A stretch of 64,000 bases of DNA from the NCBI GenBank assembly GCA_022393335.1, contig JAJEKB010021497.1, positions 34,759 through 98,758 on the forward strand, given 5' to 3'. The notes beneath the pieces are model-generated. The model searched no databases, had not been told where the DNA came from, and was given only the letters and a program-made list of their open reading frames with translations. The position numbers were made by a program, and so were the translations under genes. This DNA comes from Macrotrachela quadricornifera. Taxonomy: Eukaryota; Rotifera; Eurotatoria; Philodinida; Philodinidae. This document shows positions 12,736 to 25,840 of this stretch, in pieces (positions within the stretch are counted from its first letter, which is position 1; each line of letters begins with the position of its first letter).

Positions 12736-14870
12736 TCCGAATCGATGCTTTGTTTATTACATACATACATACATATATATATATATAAGATTGTTTCACA
12801 TCCACTACACCGATGCATTTGTGATGTGTGTATGTGTACTGTTTTTCCTTGATCCTGTCTAACCATATTTTTTTATTTTTAAAAAGAAAAAGACAATAAT
12901 TAATGAATAAACAATGTTAAATGCATGGTTGGTGTCGTTTTGATTTGATTGGAATTGAATAGAAAAGGAAGAAGATCTTATATTGACTAATTTCTTTTGT
13001 TCCTCCTTTTTTTTCTACATAATAGTTGACAATTATTAGATCTTAGAGAAGTTTAATAAAAACAAGCATCAATGAAGATTAAGACTAAGTTTTCCGACTG
13101 TCAGATGAAATAAGTAGGTCAATATTAGGATTGTCAGGTACATAGATCGTAAAAAATACAGTATATTTATAGTTTATTATATAAAGCAAAAAAAAAACAA
13201 CAATAAGAGATTAAGCTAAAAACAACGGATGAGAAGAGACAATGATTGCTGCATAATTGCTCTTCAAGATTGTCTAGCATCAAGTAGATAGAAAATATGT
13301 GGGCAATGAAGACGTAACAGATGATCATGATAGACATGAAACCTTATCAATATAATTAACTGTCGATGTTAATGATAAGGTCATTTTCGAAAGGTTGAAA
13401 AATAGAATAAATAATATTTTAATTAGTAAGATTCTATTTCGTAACTTACGATAGATTTATAACGTACAAGTAGTACTATTTGGAATAGATTGCATAGAGA
13501 AAATGGTACAATTAGTTTATTTCCCTCAAATGTATAAAAGTTGAGTATACATTTCGAATAATATGGTGATAGATAGTATATGAAGAGTACAACATATCTA
13601 TATAGAAATAAATTCGATTGAAGTGTTTATCTGAAATGAATAAAAAAGTCTAAATTCAATAAAATATATTATTGATCAAGGTTAGTAATCGTTGGTCACA
13701 ACCGATTTTAAAAGATTCCGTAGAAATTCTTTCCAAATCAGCATACTTTTGTTCTATTTTATGAGAAATATGGAAATCGTAAAATTCATAATTCTCTCCG
13801 ATTTCGCAAAATCCCAGGATTACGAAATTCTATGCCTTTTCCGTCGCTTCATCTTTAGTAGTATAAAAAGAATTTTCATTTAATAGAAAAAGAAATTATA
13901 ACTAGATTTTCTGTGAAAAAAAAGTAATTTGAACAAGTAGCATCTATCTAACGATAGACTAAGTTTTTGCAATAGAACTACTTAAGGTTTTGATTAATTG
14001 AAAAAGATCGTAGTCATCATATGGACACATAAATCTCACGCTATTCAAGTAGAAAGATTTTATCAAATTTTTAATTCAATTATTTCCATTTTTAGAGTAT
14101 GAACATGTTTTATTTAAGGAATGATGAAAGGATAGGAAACTAGAAATGTGACCCAACAAGGTCATACGCTAATCATTTACTCTTCTAGTCAATGTTAAAG
14201 AAATAGGAAATCATAATCGCATCGTTTATTTCAATTGTATTGCAGTTTTATCAAAGCTGAATGTGACATTCATCGTCAGTTTCTTTGACAAGCCTTTTGA
14301 TCATGCATGTACGACTAGTTTCTAGATGACATTCTCTTGTTTTTTTTTCTTTCTTAATTAAAGTATAACCATTCTTTTCTTATTGCTTCGTTGTTTCATT
14401 TCATTGTATGCGTTCAGATAAACTTTTGTTTTTTATTCATGGTTCATCATAGAGCTGTTGTAATGTTCACACAAATAATAATCAATACTAATATTAGTTG
14501 ATATATAATATTTCGGTACTTTTTATTATGGTAATATTTTAACCTGATAGAAACACATAAAAATGGAAAGCAATTAAGTTTTTTTTTTTATTAAGACCCT
14601 TTATTTTATAAAAGGGAATAGAAAATGTATTACAAAAGATGTGCACATGCGTACAAAGAAACTCTGTTCTTATTATAGAACACAAACGAAATACCGCCAA
14701 CAGTAAAAGACTTCAATAGAACTATTTATGCATGAACTAGTAGAGTCTTTCTCCATTATATTAAAAATAATCACCAATCAGACTCTTCGAAATAGGCTAA
14801 TTATAGGACAAGGATTCAGAAAATGAATTATTCTTTGCGTTCCAGTGTAAGAATAATGTATTACATTCAG
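12736..14870. other. gene-poor spacer after the dopamine receptor
   Basis: Contains the receptor 3' UTR and a CATA/TA simple repeat near 12763-12787. The rest is AT-rich sequence with only short frames. I see no gene or RNA in it. Confidence 0.55.
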
Positions 14871-15312
14871 GACCTGTCGGGTCCATGATTTTTTGGACCC
14901 GAATCTGAATCCAGATGATTAATCTTTTATGGGTTTTGTTACGAATCACACGTTTTTAAACCCTTAATGGGAAATTCGAACCCGAATTTATAACCGCTCA
15001 GAAGATACGGTATATTTTTTTTAATTTTCGATAAATACCATACTTTACAGATCCTTTACGTCATTCGATTCGATTCGATTCGATAACAGTCCTCTAATAA
15101 TTAAATTATAAAGTGTTCTTGTTTCTAGCTGATATTCTAACTGTAGACAGTAGTAAAAAACTAGATAGTACTTTATTTGAATTGTAGGTTCATAATAGTG
15201 ATTTGATTTCGACACTATAGTCATGAAGAGTTTTGATATTTTCTACTACTGTTTTTTTATCAGTTTTTTCTAGCCAATAAAAATTTATAGATCCAGACCC
15301 GACGAGCTCTAG
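14871..15312. mobile_element. candidate short inverted-repeat element (MITE-like)
   Basis: The left end reads GACCTGTCGGGTCCATGAT. The reverse complement of the right end, near 15291-15312, reads GAGCTCGTCGGGTCTGGAT, so the two ends form an imperfect terminal inverted repeat of about 19 bases around a shared GTCGGGTC core. The inside has no transposase frame and carries further copies of related words (GGACCCGAATCTGAATCC, GAACCCGAATT). A TCGAT tandem run lies at about 15063-15083. The flanking duplication is not clear. It could also be a fragment of a larger element. Confidence 0.4.
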
Positions 15313-15800
15313 TTATATTGTCAAATAAACACGAGTAACGTTAAACAAATCTCCTTTATCGAATGAGTGACTTCTACAAATATCAAATTTGTTGTAGAAC
15401 GAAATTACTAATTCAATATATAGAGATCTCATTCATTTAATTCTATTTATGGAAGTGAAGGATTCGAATATGATTGATTGTTAAATTTTTTTTTGTACAC
15501 GTCTCTGTTTTCTACTTCTCAAAAATTGAGAACCTACGAGCAAAAAAATAATAAGTCAATTTTTATCTCGAAATACTCGCATAAGAAAAGAAAATCTAAT
15601 TAACAGACAAAAAAGAAAGCTTTTAATTTCATAGGCATGAAATAGATTTTACAGTAATATAAGTGCTCTGTCAATCAATGAAATTAAAGATCTAAATGAT
15701 AAAGAGTTTTTTTGATCAAAGAACAATGAATCGATTTAAAGCACCAAGTTAAATTTTTCTACGCCAAAATAAACCTATACATTGTAAATACATACAAAGA

Positions 15801-16567
15801 GATATCCAAAAATAGTGGCGACGGTACTTTAGTATCATATGCTCAGCTTGCTAAAAATTTCTTTTTACATAGACTGATAGAGAAAAAATTTCTCTATTTT
15901 TCTATGCTAATGAATTACTATTGAACTCATATTGTAATGATAAAATTTGAATAAAAACTATTTTTGTTGAATGCTAGCTCGTTACAGTAGGCACAACGGG
16001 TGCAGTATAATAAGTGAAGTATTTTTGAATTTCATTTTAACATTATTGAATACGTTGTATTAATAAAAAAAAAAGATATATATCACAAGATGTAGCGTGA
16101 AAAGCTCTACAACTTCCACCGAATCACTTATTTTCTAAGTGCATTTTTTGCTTTCAAAAAGGAACAAAAGTCTAAGTGACCAATTTTTGACGTCACAAAA
16201 ACGAGATTTTCTTTTTAGAGAAAGAAGTATGAGTTTTATTCTATCGTATTTTTGTATAGTTTTCTTTGTAAAATGTGGAGTTTTTCAAACTGCATTTTGT
16301 GATACATTCCTTTTTCTTTTGATACAACGCATCAAATAATAATAAAGCGAAATACAAAAATGGCATATCCGTTATGGTCTACTGTAACGAGCTAGCATTC
16401 AATAAAAATAGTTCTTATCCAAATTTTATCATTACGATATTAGTTCAATAGTGTACAAATAGCATAGAAAAATAGAGCTTTTTTTTTCTATCGTCCTATG
16501 TAAAAAGGAACTTTTATCAAGCTTAATATGTGGCACTAAAATGTCGTTATCACTACTTTTGAATACC
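15801..16567. mobile_element. foldback element with ~210-base inverted arms
   Basis: The arm at about 15801-16015 is the imperfect reverse complement of about 16357-16567. The most exact block is GAATGCTAGCTCGTTACAGTAG (15969-15990) against its complement near 16378-16400, and the similarity runs outward to GATATCC on the left and GAATACC on the right. The central loop of about 340 bases holds a short frame (16139-16339) without family features. No transposase is present, so it would be non-autonomous, as in MITE or foldback elements of the Tc1/mariner type. Confidence 0.75.
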
Positions 16568-19105
16568 CCTATATATACGGTCATACATCAGCATAGCGGA
16601 GATCTTGAAAGAGAGGAGATTAGTACAACAATTTCAGACACGATTGCAACTCATTTTCATAAACTTTATGAACTTTCTTGATTTTTCTCATTATGTAATG
16701 AAAGAAGCAAAATTTAATTTCAGATTGAAAAAATTTCGTATTATTTTATTTTGAATATTAGTTAGACAAAATAAATCTTGCTTTTCAAGTTTTTGTGATT
16801 TTATTCGTTTAATGATCATCATAACAGTATTCATTTTTCTTATTGTTCAATATGCGATCATTTGTTACGATTGTAGTTTTTTTTATATCGAACTCTTGTT
16901 CATTGATACAGATAATTGCATAGCAATCATTCAATTCCTTTGTGATTACATTTAGGATAGCATCGATGTTCCACATATTTTACAGTAAAGGAAGTGTTTG
17001 CTCTACAATATACTGTTACATGAATGGTAAGAAAATTTGATGGATATCTTCCCTCTCTTTCTTTCTGTCATATTTAGATTGTGTGGAAACTAACTTCCTA
17101 TTTTAAATCCTTTTGTTACTCTTTAAATAAGAACATATATAGTAACAATTATTTTACTGTTTTGAACCATGTGCAATGTCATGTCTGTTCTCGTTAAATT
17201 AAAATAGTTAACTGTTTGACTGGCTAAGATCGCAAAAAAATTATGTTTCGGTATGGAATGTAGCAAATAATAGTTGTGTTGCAATAACAAATAGGATTGA
17301 ACTGTTGGTGGATTTTTTGACATTTAGAATTTAACTTTGTAAAGACATTAACTGATCACAGGCACATAGTTCAATCACTGTTTGTGTATCATTATGCACA
17401 ATCTATATATACGAAAAGAAAATATGCATACATTTTCGATAATGTTTTTCTTTTATTGAAGATATAAAAAGTTTTTACAAAAGAATGTATACCGGGTTAT
17501 ACAGTAAAAAACTGATTATCTTTCATATTTTGTCATAAAACGACAGTTTTAATTATATCCATCTATTTAATCAAGACATAAATCATAATATATACATTAG
17601 CAATATGCCAAGAAGTCTATTTAGATGGTACTTATGTATCGTCATTATTTGATGATGTGAATTAATAATGCATCATAAAATTCAAAGAGATCTGTAAGAA
17701 GATAAAGAAAACTATAAAGTTCACTCAGTTAACTTGTTTTTTTTCTAAAACAGCTTCTTGGTGACTATTATGCATTGGAATAGTACATTAGTTTCAAGAA
17801 ATAGATAAGACACAGTTTAATAAGTATATTGATGTAAAATAGTTAGACTCAGAAATGCATTCATATAAGACGATGTCTGCTGATTGACCTTCATCTTTGA
17901 AATCGATACAATTGTTATAAAAAAGATATGGATTGAACAGTTTTCATGAGTCAAAAATTTCTTTTCAATTAAGATGCTATCTCCCACAGTACGGTTAATC
18001 CTCTATAAACCGATGAGAACGTATTTGGCGTCATTTGTTTATGTGATAGATCGTTGATCCCAATAGATGACATATAATAAAATTAGAGCAATTTTTTACT
18101 TTTCTTTGAGATGCTATAATTTATACAGATAAATTAAATCTAATAAAATGGTAATTTGATGTATAAAAATTATTTATTATATGTTTTATAGAACAGTTCG
18201 AACCAATATTACACTGATATTTAATAATCAAAAATGTTTGTTTTCAGTATTGTATGCTTACTTCATCTAACTAATTGAATGACAAATATAAGATTCAGTA
18301 TATTACATGATTAGCATTGAACAATGTCATAAGATTATTGTTGTTACACTGCAATAAGTCGCAAAAAAAGTGAAAGAGAAATAAAAATATCTTAGAAACG
18401 CGATTAACAACTAACGACAACTGTTGATAATTTTCCATTCTATAAATAAAAAAAAATACTAAGTATAATATAGACTGATAGATTCAACTAGCACAAACAT
18501 TTATGTGAAAAGATATAGAATAAAACGTCAAAGAAACTATTATTATTTTATTTTAAAAAAATGTCATAAACCCTGACGCACTACTGGGAAGCTCTGTATA
18601 TCACTGTTCGAAGAGAACACTTAATACATTTAAATAAATCTATAATTATCATTGAACATGAAACAAATTTATACAAAAAGTCTTTTCGTATGTGAATTTA
18701 AATGGATGAATGTTCAATGCATAGTGAAATTCATTGTCTATTATACATATTTCATACAATTTTTATTATATATATATATATATTGCATAATGATGAATCT
18801 TGAATTTGAACTAACCCTCGATGTTTTTGAATCATGTTATCAATGAAAGAAAATCAAATAAAGAAAACAATAGACGACTTATTCTATTATCATAGCCATT
18901 TACATATAACACCTAGAATCTATTCATCTAATCGATATATAGATAGCACTAGAATAATCGTATGAAAGAATCTACCATGAAGATATATATATATACATAC
19001 ATATACAGCTTACAAAGAACGAATAATTCCAAGAATATAAAAGGATCGATTTTACATACATTTCGTCACTTTATAAAAGTGCAATAAATACAAAACATAC
19101 ATATC
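16568..19105. other. spacer upstream of the secreted-type gene
   Basis: About 2.5 kb of AT-rich DNA with no supported gene. Short frames occur at 17123-17323 (-) and 18652-18846 (+), but neither has domain or codon features. Small TA runs occur near 18766-18782. Confidence 0.5.
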
Positions 19106-20356
19106 ATGTATCGAGTATGTTAACAGAAAAGATATCTAGTTCAATAAACAATTTTTTCATCTATTATAGGTATTTTTATTTATCACCATTTTGGCTTATT
19201 GCTCATCAGCAGCATTGGGTATGTAACAACTATGATATAAAAAATTTTCTATAAAAAAATTTGTTTCATTAATATAGGCCCACAAAAAACCGCTATGTAT
19301 GATTGTTTAATTTGATTTAATTAAATATATTCATTTAACTATTATAGTATTGACCAAGATGATGAATCTGAGCTTGTTGATAATGTAGGTGCTGGTTATT
19401 CATACTTTAAAAAACAACAAGTTGATACTGTACCATTGGTTCCATCACCAGCTCCCCTTTCACGTCAAGATTTATCCGGATACATGCAAGCTAGTGCATT
19501 TAAAAATCCACCAGCTCGTCATCATGATCATACACAAATGCATGTATCAGTACCTAGTGGATATGATGCTCAAAGATCACATCATACTCTTCCATCACCG
19601 ATGTTATCTAAAAATGCCTTTGGGTAGCTATTTAAATTTTTTATTTCACGAAAAATTTCAATTTATTCTTCTATTTTTCTCATTAGTCAAGTACAAGAAC
19701 GAGTCGTCGGTGATTCATATAACCATGGAAATGCACGAACAATGGGATCACATGAATTCTTACTTCCACAAGTATATATACATTATATTAGTGACATAAG
19801 CAGATATTGATAGTAGGAAATTTCATTAGTCGGACTATGTCTGGTGATGAAATTTAGTTGAAATGACTGGTTTCCTTAACTATCGATTATATATGCCACT
19901 ATATATTTTCAAATATTTTGTACTTTTCTAGACTAATTTAAACGTACAACACAAGACACTTTCTGGTTATGGTAGCCAACCACAACATCGTGTCATGTTT
20001 GAACAACCTCAATCAACATGGAGGTATAATATTATGAATCTAGATATAATCTAAGCATTACAATAGATTCTCAAAAAAATTCAAATAGTATTCAAATAAC
20101 TGTCTCTCTTAACATTCAAATGTAATAAATACTAATTAGCAAAAATATTAGGATTTTTAAAGTAAATGATTAAATCCTTTCGATTGATATTCAATGTAAT
20201 TGCAAAATAGAAGAAAAAAAACTTCTTTAAATATTTTATATAACTAATAATTTTCATTTAATTCTTTCTAGTAGTCAATCTAGATCAAATAGTTTTGGTG
20301 CTAACTCTCATGGTATGCAACAAGCACCTCGTAGTGATTCATTTCGTCATTGGTAA
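19106..20356 (+). CDS. small secreted-type His/Gln/Ser-rich protein, unknown family
   Basis: Predicted seven coding exons: 19106-19114, 19170-19218, 19278-19296, 19348-19623, 19687-19771, 19932-20023, 20272-20356; 204 residues. The first exon is only nine bases (M-Y-R) before a perfect GTATGT donor; joined to exon 2 it gives a hydrophobic signal peptide (VFLFITILAYCSSAALG). The mature part has an acidic patch (DQDDESELVDN), then low-complexity sequence rich in His, Gln, Ser and Pro (PARHHDHTQMHV, SGYGSQPQHR) and ends DSFRHW. No Cys remains after the signal peptide and no domain is recognisable. Exon phases close exactly, which supports the model. The last acceptor has an alternative AG three bases downstream (CTAGTAG). 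It converges on the next gene with 211 bases between stops. A role as a matrix or secreted protein is a guess. Confidence 0.7.
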
Positions 20357-20567
20357 AAAGAAAAACAATCTCGGCAGTTAATTATTGTTTTTGATTTTTA
20401 AAGTTTTCAAACACTGTTTGTTTGTTTTCATCATTTTATTGATTACATTAAAGATATATATATAAAAAACAAAACCAAATGTTTCTTTTTCTACTAAATG
20501 ATAACTATAGAAAAATACAATGAAAGAAGTAAAGAACTAAGAAAATGTTTTATATAATAGTTCAATC

Positions 20568-22606
20568 TCAAAATTGATGTTCGTTCATTATATTGTCTGG
20601 TATTTCAATACCTAAACGATGAAGTGTTTGTTGAAGATCTTCACCTGAAATAAATAAAGAAAAAATTTAATGATAAATAATATATTTTTTTTATATAAAT
20701 ACCTGAATTCATATAAAATGGTGTAACATTTTCTTCAACTAATACATCTTCTTCTTGAACATTTTCAACAGGTGGAGAAACAGTATCTTGTTGTTCTTGT
20801 TGATTAATATCATTAACTTGTTCTTTTTCATCAATTGGTTTTATTGTTGATTCATAATCTGTACCTATAGCAACACTATTAGTCGTTGATGTAAGAAATG
20901 ATGCTGGTGGATTCTAAAATATAAAAATAAAGATTAATAAAAAAACAAAAAAAAAAAAAGTCGTTATTTTACAAGATCTTCATGAACACCAACAGCTCGA
21001 GCTTGTTGAATAACATCATTTGGTTCATATAATTGATCACCAAAACGATTTGTATAAGCTTGAGGATCTTCACGAACAACATTTTGTTTTTGAAAATAAC
21101 GTTCAATTTTTGCTTGAACAGGTTCATAACTATAATTTATTAATAATAAAAGTTTTGTATATTAAAATTAATTAAACATACGTTATAATAACATTTTTTG
21201 GTTGTGGATGATCTTTTGGATTTTTTTGTATGCGTTCTACAACAACTTTACGTTTTTGATTAACTATTTCATATGGTAACCAACGTTCAATAATAATATC
21301 ACTTGGTTTAGGTGGTAATGGTGGTAAACGTTCAATAATAACAGCTCGAGGTGGAGTGGGTTCAGGTGGTAAATGACTTTAAAAAAAAAAAGGAATGAAA
21401 ATGTTTTTTTTTTAGTTTTATTTAAAGTAAACAATAATACTATATTTTGCATACCGAGTTATCACTTTTGTTGCAAGAGTTGATGGAAGTGGAGGTGGTT
21501 TTTCACGGATAACAATTGGTGGTGGAGTTTTCGGTGGTGTTGGACGTTCTAAAAAATAAAAATTATGAATAGAAAAGGCAAGAAAAAAAAATAAAATATT
21601 ATTTTACGTTTAATAATAAGAGGTGGTAATGGTGGTTGTTGTTGAGAACTTATCTAAAGAATATTAGTTCAAAAAAAAAACTAATTAATAAGAATTTTTT
21701 AAAATCTACTTCTTTAATAACAAGTGGACCAGCATTTGGAATTGGTGGTGGTTGTAAAAATCTTACAATTATATTTTGTTTATATGTTACTGAATTAGAA
21801 CCTTTACGTTGAACTATTTGAGGATTTGGATCATAAAAAATTCGACCAGCTGAAGCTAAAATTTCATTAGAAAAAAATAATCATATACAGAACAAAAAAA
21901 TTTTGTTACATATATGTAGTGGATCAACTTCATCATTATTATTCGGTGTTAATGAAGTATTATCATCTTTATCCACTAATAAATCCATTGATGCTGTTGT
22001 CGTATCTGTTGATACATTTGGAATGACATCATCATTTGTTCCATCTACATTTACTGGAATAGAATCTAATGGTACTGATGGTGTTCGTAAATTTAAACCA
22101 AGATTAGGTACAGCTGCTATTATTTTAGGTGGAATAGTTGGATATTCATGATGACGATGATGATCTAATAATATATCATTATTTGTTGATGAAACAGTTG
22201 ATATTGTACGCATTGGATTAAGTAGTTTATTATTATTATTAGTTAATATATCATTTTTATAATTTTCATAAGGTGATATTATATTTTGTGACATTGTATT
22301 ATATAAACCTGAACTATAAAGATCAAAATTATTTGGTGTAACTAATGGTACAACAGGTTCCATTGAATTTAAATTTAAATTTTGTTCATAATTTGTTAAA
22401 CTATCAACAGCAAACATATCTGGTGTTGGATAAAAAAGTGGTGCTTGTTGTTGATTATAAAAATCATTTTTTGATGATGGAATTTGTGTTAGAGGTTTTG
22501 ATGGTTCAGGTATATAATTACCAGCTAGACCAAAAACTCCACCACTTGCTGCTTTATTAACTTCATCAAGTATACGTTGAATTGTTGGATCTTCTAATAA
22601 TGCCAT
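20568..22606 (-). CDS. conserved-looking protein with repeated P-x-P/VIIxE motifs
   Basis: Eight coding exons on the minus strand: 22606-21910, 21855-21710, 21653-21608, 21548-21455, 21376-21182, 21129-20973, 20913-20703, 20644-20568; 540 residues. The first 230 residues are Asn/Pro/Ser-rich and probably disordered. Residues of about 250-370 carry a repeated pattern in which a proline cluster precedes a beta-like VIIxE or VIRE unit: PPPIPNAGPLVIKE, PPLPPLIIK, PPKTPPPIVIREKPPPLP, PRAVIIERLPPLPPKP, DIIIERWLPYE. A KNVIITYEP unit, a DPQAY..RFGDQLYEP block and an acidic Gln/Glu tail follow. I recognise no named domain; the repeated valine-rich units suggest a structural or cytoskeletal protein, but that is inference. 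No signal peptide or membrane segment is seen. It is divergent from STIM copy A, with 1.15 kb between the starts. Confidence 0.85.
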
Positions 22607-23759
22607 GATAGAAGTATGTTGATCAAATATTAGTTAAGTTGAGGAGATGACGCGTGTAATAAGTTTTACAATGTACTTCTTTCTTTATGATATTTCTCAC
22701 ACGCAAAAATGAACTGATATGAATATATGTATACGCAACGTTCATCATTCAAACAACTAATCATTGGACCGTGTTAAATGCGTGTTCGATAGAAGGTGAC
22801 AACTTCTTCTTCTTCACGTTGCTCATTAGAAACTATTCGAAAATAACAGAATATGATATGTATTAAAAATAGGTTTATGATATAATTGAAATAGACATTA
22901 TACAGTTATTTATTTTCAATTATAAAGTTATCTTATTGATTAGTTCTTTTGAATAAAAATTAAATTTTTATAAAATAAAATGTTTCATACTGATCTGTTG
23001 AGTTAAAAAAAACTATTTTAATATCTCGATTTGATTGTTATTTTTGTTCACATAATATTAATATCAATCTTTAATGGGCAATGGTCCACGCCTATCGTCA
23101 ATCCACAATATAGTTTTTTTGATAATAAACGTGTGTAGTAACCGTATCGTTTTTTCTCTTTCTTTCGAGTCAATCTAATGATAAGTAACATTAACCTAGG
23201 CTTTTTCGTGTTGATCTATAGATGGTCTTGTCAGGTTCGATTTATCATATTCAGTTTACATTAAAATCGTGCATTGATATATTTATATACGAGAAGACAG
23301 CTAAAGATATTTGTTTCATTTTCTTTTTATTCATATAAACTAGTAATATAATCAAAATGAATGATTATTCACAAAAAGAAAATTGCTTGACTATAACTTT
23401 TTTATTTTAGTTGATTCATGAAATAATGAATGAAAAAATAAAAATAAAACAAATAAACTACTATCAAGATAATTTACAATTGAAAAATACTGATATTCAT
23501 TATTAAAATCAAGGTCTAAAAAGAAATTCGATAGAAATGATTTCATCATTGCATATTTCTCTTCTATATTGGATGATACATAATTTTATTTACATATATT
23601 CGTAGTTCATTGTGATTTTTATTGTTTTGAAAAGAATCTTTCTATTGGATCAAATAATATCTACTGTTAAAGTATATATAGAAGAACGAACTAAAACAAA
23701 AACATACATGTAACCATAATTATAACGAATTATCCTCTAAATAATTCAATCATCTGAAA
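22607..23759. promoter_or_regulatory. divergent intergenic region before STIM copy A
   Basis: 1.15 kb between two genes transcribed away from each other, so it should contain both promoters. AT-rich; I could not pick out a convincing core promoter element or repeat. Confidence 0.4.
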
Positions 23760-25840
23760 ATGAGTAAGTAACGATTTACTTTGAAAAAATAGTAATTATT
23801 TTAATAAAAAATAAATTCTTATTAAATATTTTTAATACTTAATAAGTCGATATGTTTTTTGATGAAAATCAATAGAGTCGAAATTTTATATTCAGAAGAT
23901 GAAACTGATTAATATAATGTTCAATTTTAGGTTCATGTATTTACATGGAACGTTTAGCTATTCCAATTACAATCTGTATTATTTTAATTACTTATTATTC
24001 TCAATTAAATCAATCAAATAATCCTATGAATTATAATATTCCTGATCCAGGTAATTATTTATTTGTTTATTTATTTAATTTAAACATATATTTATTTTAG
24101 ATTGTAACGGTGTTTTTAATCTTTGCACTGATGCTGATAAAGAACGTCTCGGTCGTCAAGCTATTCGAACTATTCATGAACAAATCGATGATGATAAAGA
24201 TGGATTAATTGAAGTTGGAGAATGTAGTGATGTAAGTATAAATTCAAAAAATTATTCAATATTTCATAGTTTTTGTTTCCTTTTTATTGATGATTAGTTT
24301 ATTCATCAAAAACTTGAAACAACGACAGATTCGTTAAGATATAAACAATTACAAAATGTTAATCTACAGATAACATTTGATGATTTATGGAAACAATGGC
24401 AAAATAATCCAGGTTTATTTTTTAAATAAAATAACAAATTAAAAAAAAAAGAAACGATTTTCCTTCTTTTTTTTTACAAAAGTCTACAACTGGACGACAG
24501 ATAATGTTATTGATTGGTTGGTTAATTATGTTGATTTACCACAATATGCAGAGAATTTTCGTCGAAATCAGCTTGATGGTAAAATGATTCCAAGGTTAAT
24601 TTTCTATTATATATATATATAAATATTCATTGTGATTTTCTATCACTTAAGATTAGCAGCAAATGATAAGCAATATATTACAACAATAATGCATATTCGA
24701 GATCTACGTGATAAACAACGTCTTATTCTTAAAGCAACAGATCTTGTCTTATTTGGACCTTCAGAACGTAAGTTATTTAATCTATTTTTCAGATTTTTAT
24801 TTTATTCATTTATAGCAATTCGTAATTTAAAGAAAGATATATTACTTATATTAGCTTTATTTATATCCATTATTGGATGTATCTATAGTTTATATCGTCA
24901 ACGTCGAATACAAGGATATATGAATATAATATTAAAAGAATTTGAAGTATTGCAAGAAACAGAAGGCAATTTATTTGTTTCAAGTGAAAAGTAAAGATGA
25001 ATTAAATTTTATTTTTTTCGAAATAAGAATTTTTCTTTTAAGAATGAAAATAATAAGAAGAAGTAGTATAGGAAAAGGATTAATTCATAAATGTTTAGTT
25101 GAAATTCAACAAACAAAAGTAAGGACAAGAAAACAATAAAATTTTAAAAAAATATATATATTCATATTTAGGCAGAAGCTGATAATTTTCGTAAACGACG
25201 TGGTTCAGCCATTGATCATGAAAAACAATTAAATTTAGCTTTAAAAGAAATTGAACAAGTAATAATTCATATTTTATTTTAATTAATTTGTTTTTGTTTT
25301 TTAATAGTTACAAATTGCATTACATCAAGCTGAAGAACATGCATGTCAACAATCATCTGAACCACCTTCTGAATTAATCGATTTACTTAAACGTACTTAT
25401 CAAATAGAAGAAATAGTTTTTGAAAGTAAACGTAAATTTGCTGAAGCTTCTTTAATTACGGCTAAAGACTATGTATGAAATTTTCCATTTTTTTTTAATT
25501 TTTTATTTAAAAAAAATTTTTAGATGAATAAAATATCTAAAATGCAAAAAGATTTCTTCGGTGCTTTACGAATTGCTCATACAAATTGTATGGAAGATGC
25601 TGCTGAATTAATTAATACAGCTAAGTAAGATTTTTTCTTAATAATTTAATAAGAAATTATTTATTTTTTATTATGAAAAGAGAACAATTAATAAAAATAC
25701 ACCAGGAACATGGAGAAAGAGAACAACGTTGGAATAAAATTGCCACAATACTTCATCGAGAAGATTTAATGGTATCATCAATATCTGTTAATCAAATTAA
25801 TACAAATCGTAATCGAGATTCTATTGATGTTCATGCATAA
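23760..25840 (+). CDS. STIM calcium sensor, copy A (short form)
   Basis: Stromal interaction molecule: an ER membrane protein that senses luminal calcium and activates Orai channels. Twelve coding exons: 23760-23763, 23931-24050, 24101-24231, 24298-24412, 24483-24594, 24652-24767, 24816-24990, 25043-25118, 25172-25258, 25308-25472, 25524-25624, 25681-25840; 453 residues. Order: signal sequence (ITICIILITYYS), EF-hand loop DDDKDGLIEVGE, hidden EF-hand, SAM domain (VIDWLVNYVDLPQYAENF to LVLFGP), one membrane helix (ILLILALFISIIGCIYSLY), then coiled coils and an Orai-activating region (LQIALHQAEEHA; FFGALRIAHTN; REQRWNKIATIL). It stops about 25 residues later, so the inactivation and polybasic tail regions are missing. 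Exon 1 is only ATGA; an alternative start is the ATG at 23945. It shares intron positions with copy B at 44905. Confidence 0.93.

Noticed and set aside
16139..16339. 66-codon frame in the loop of the first foldback element
   Set aside because: Too short, Phe/Ser-rich, no catalytic or DNA-binding motif; not a transposase.
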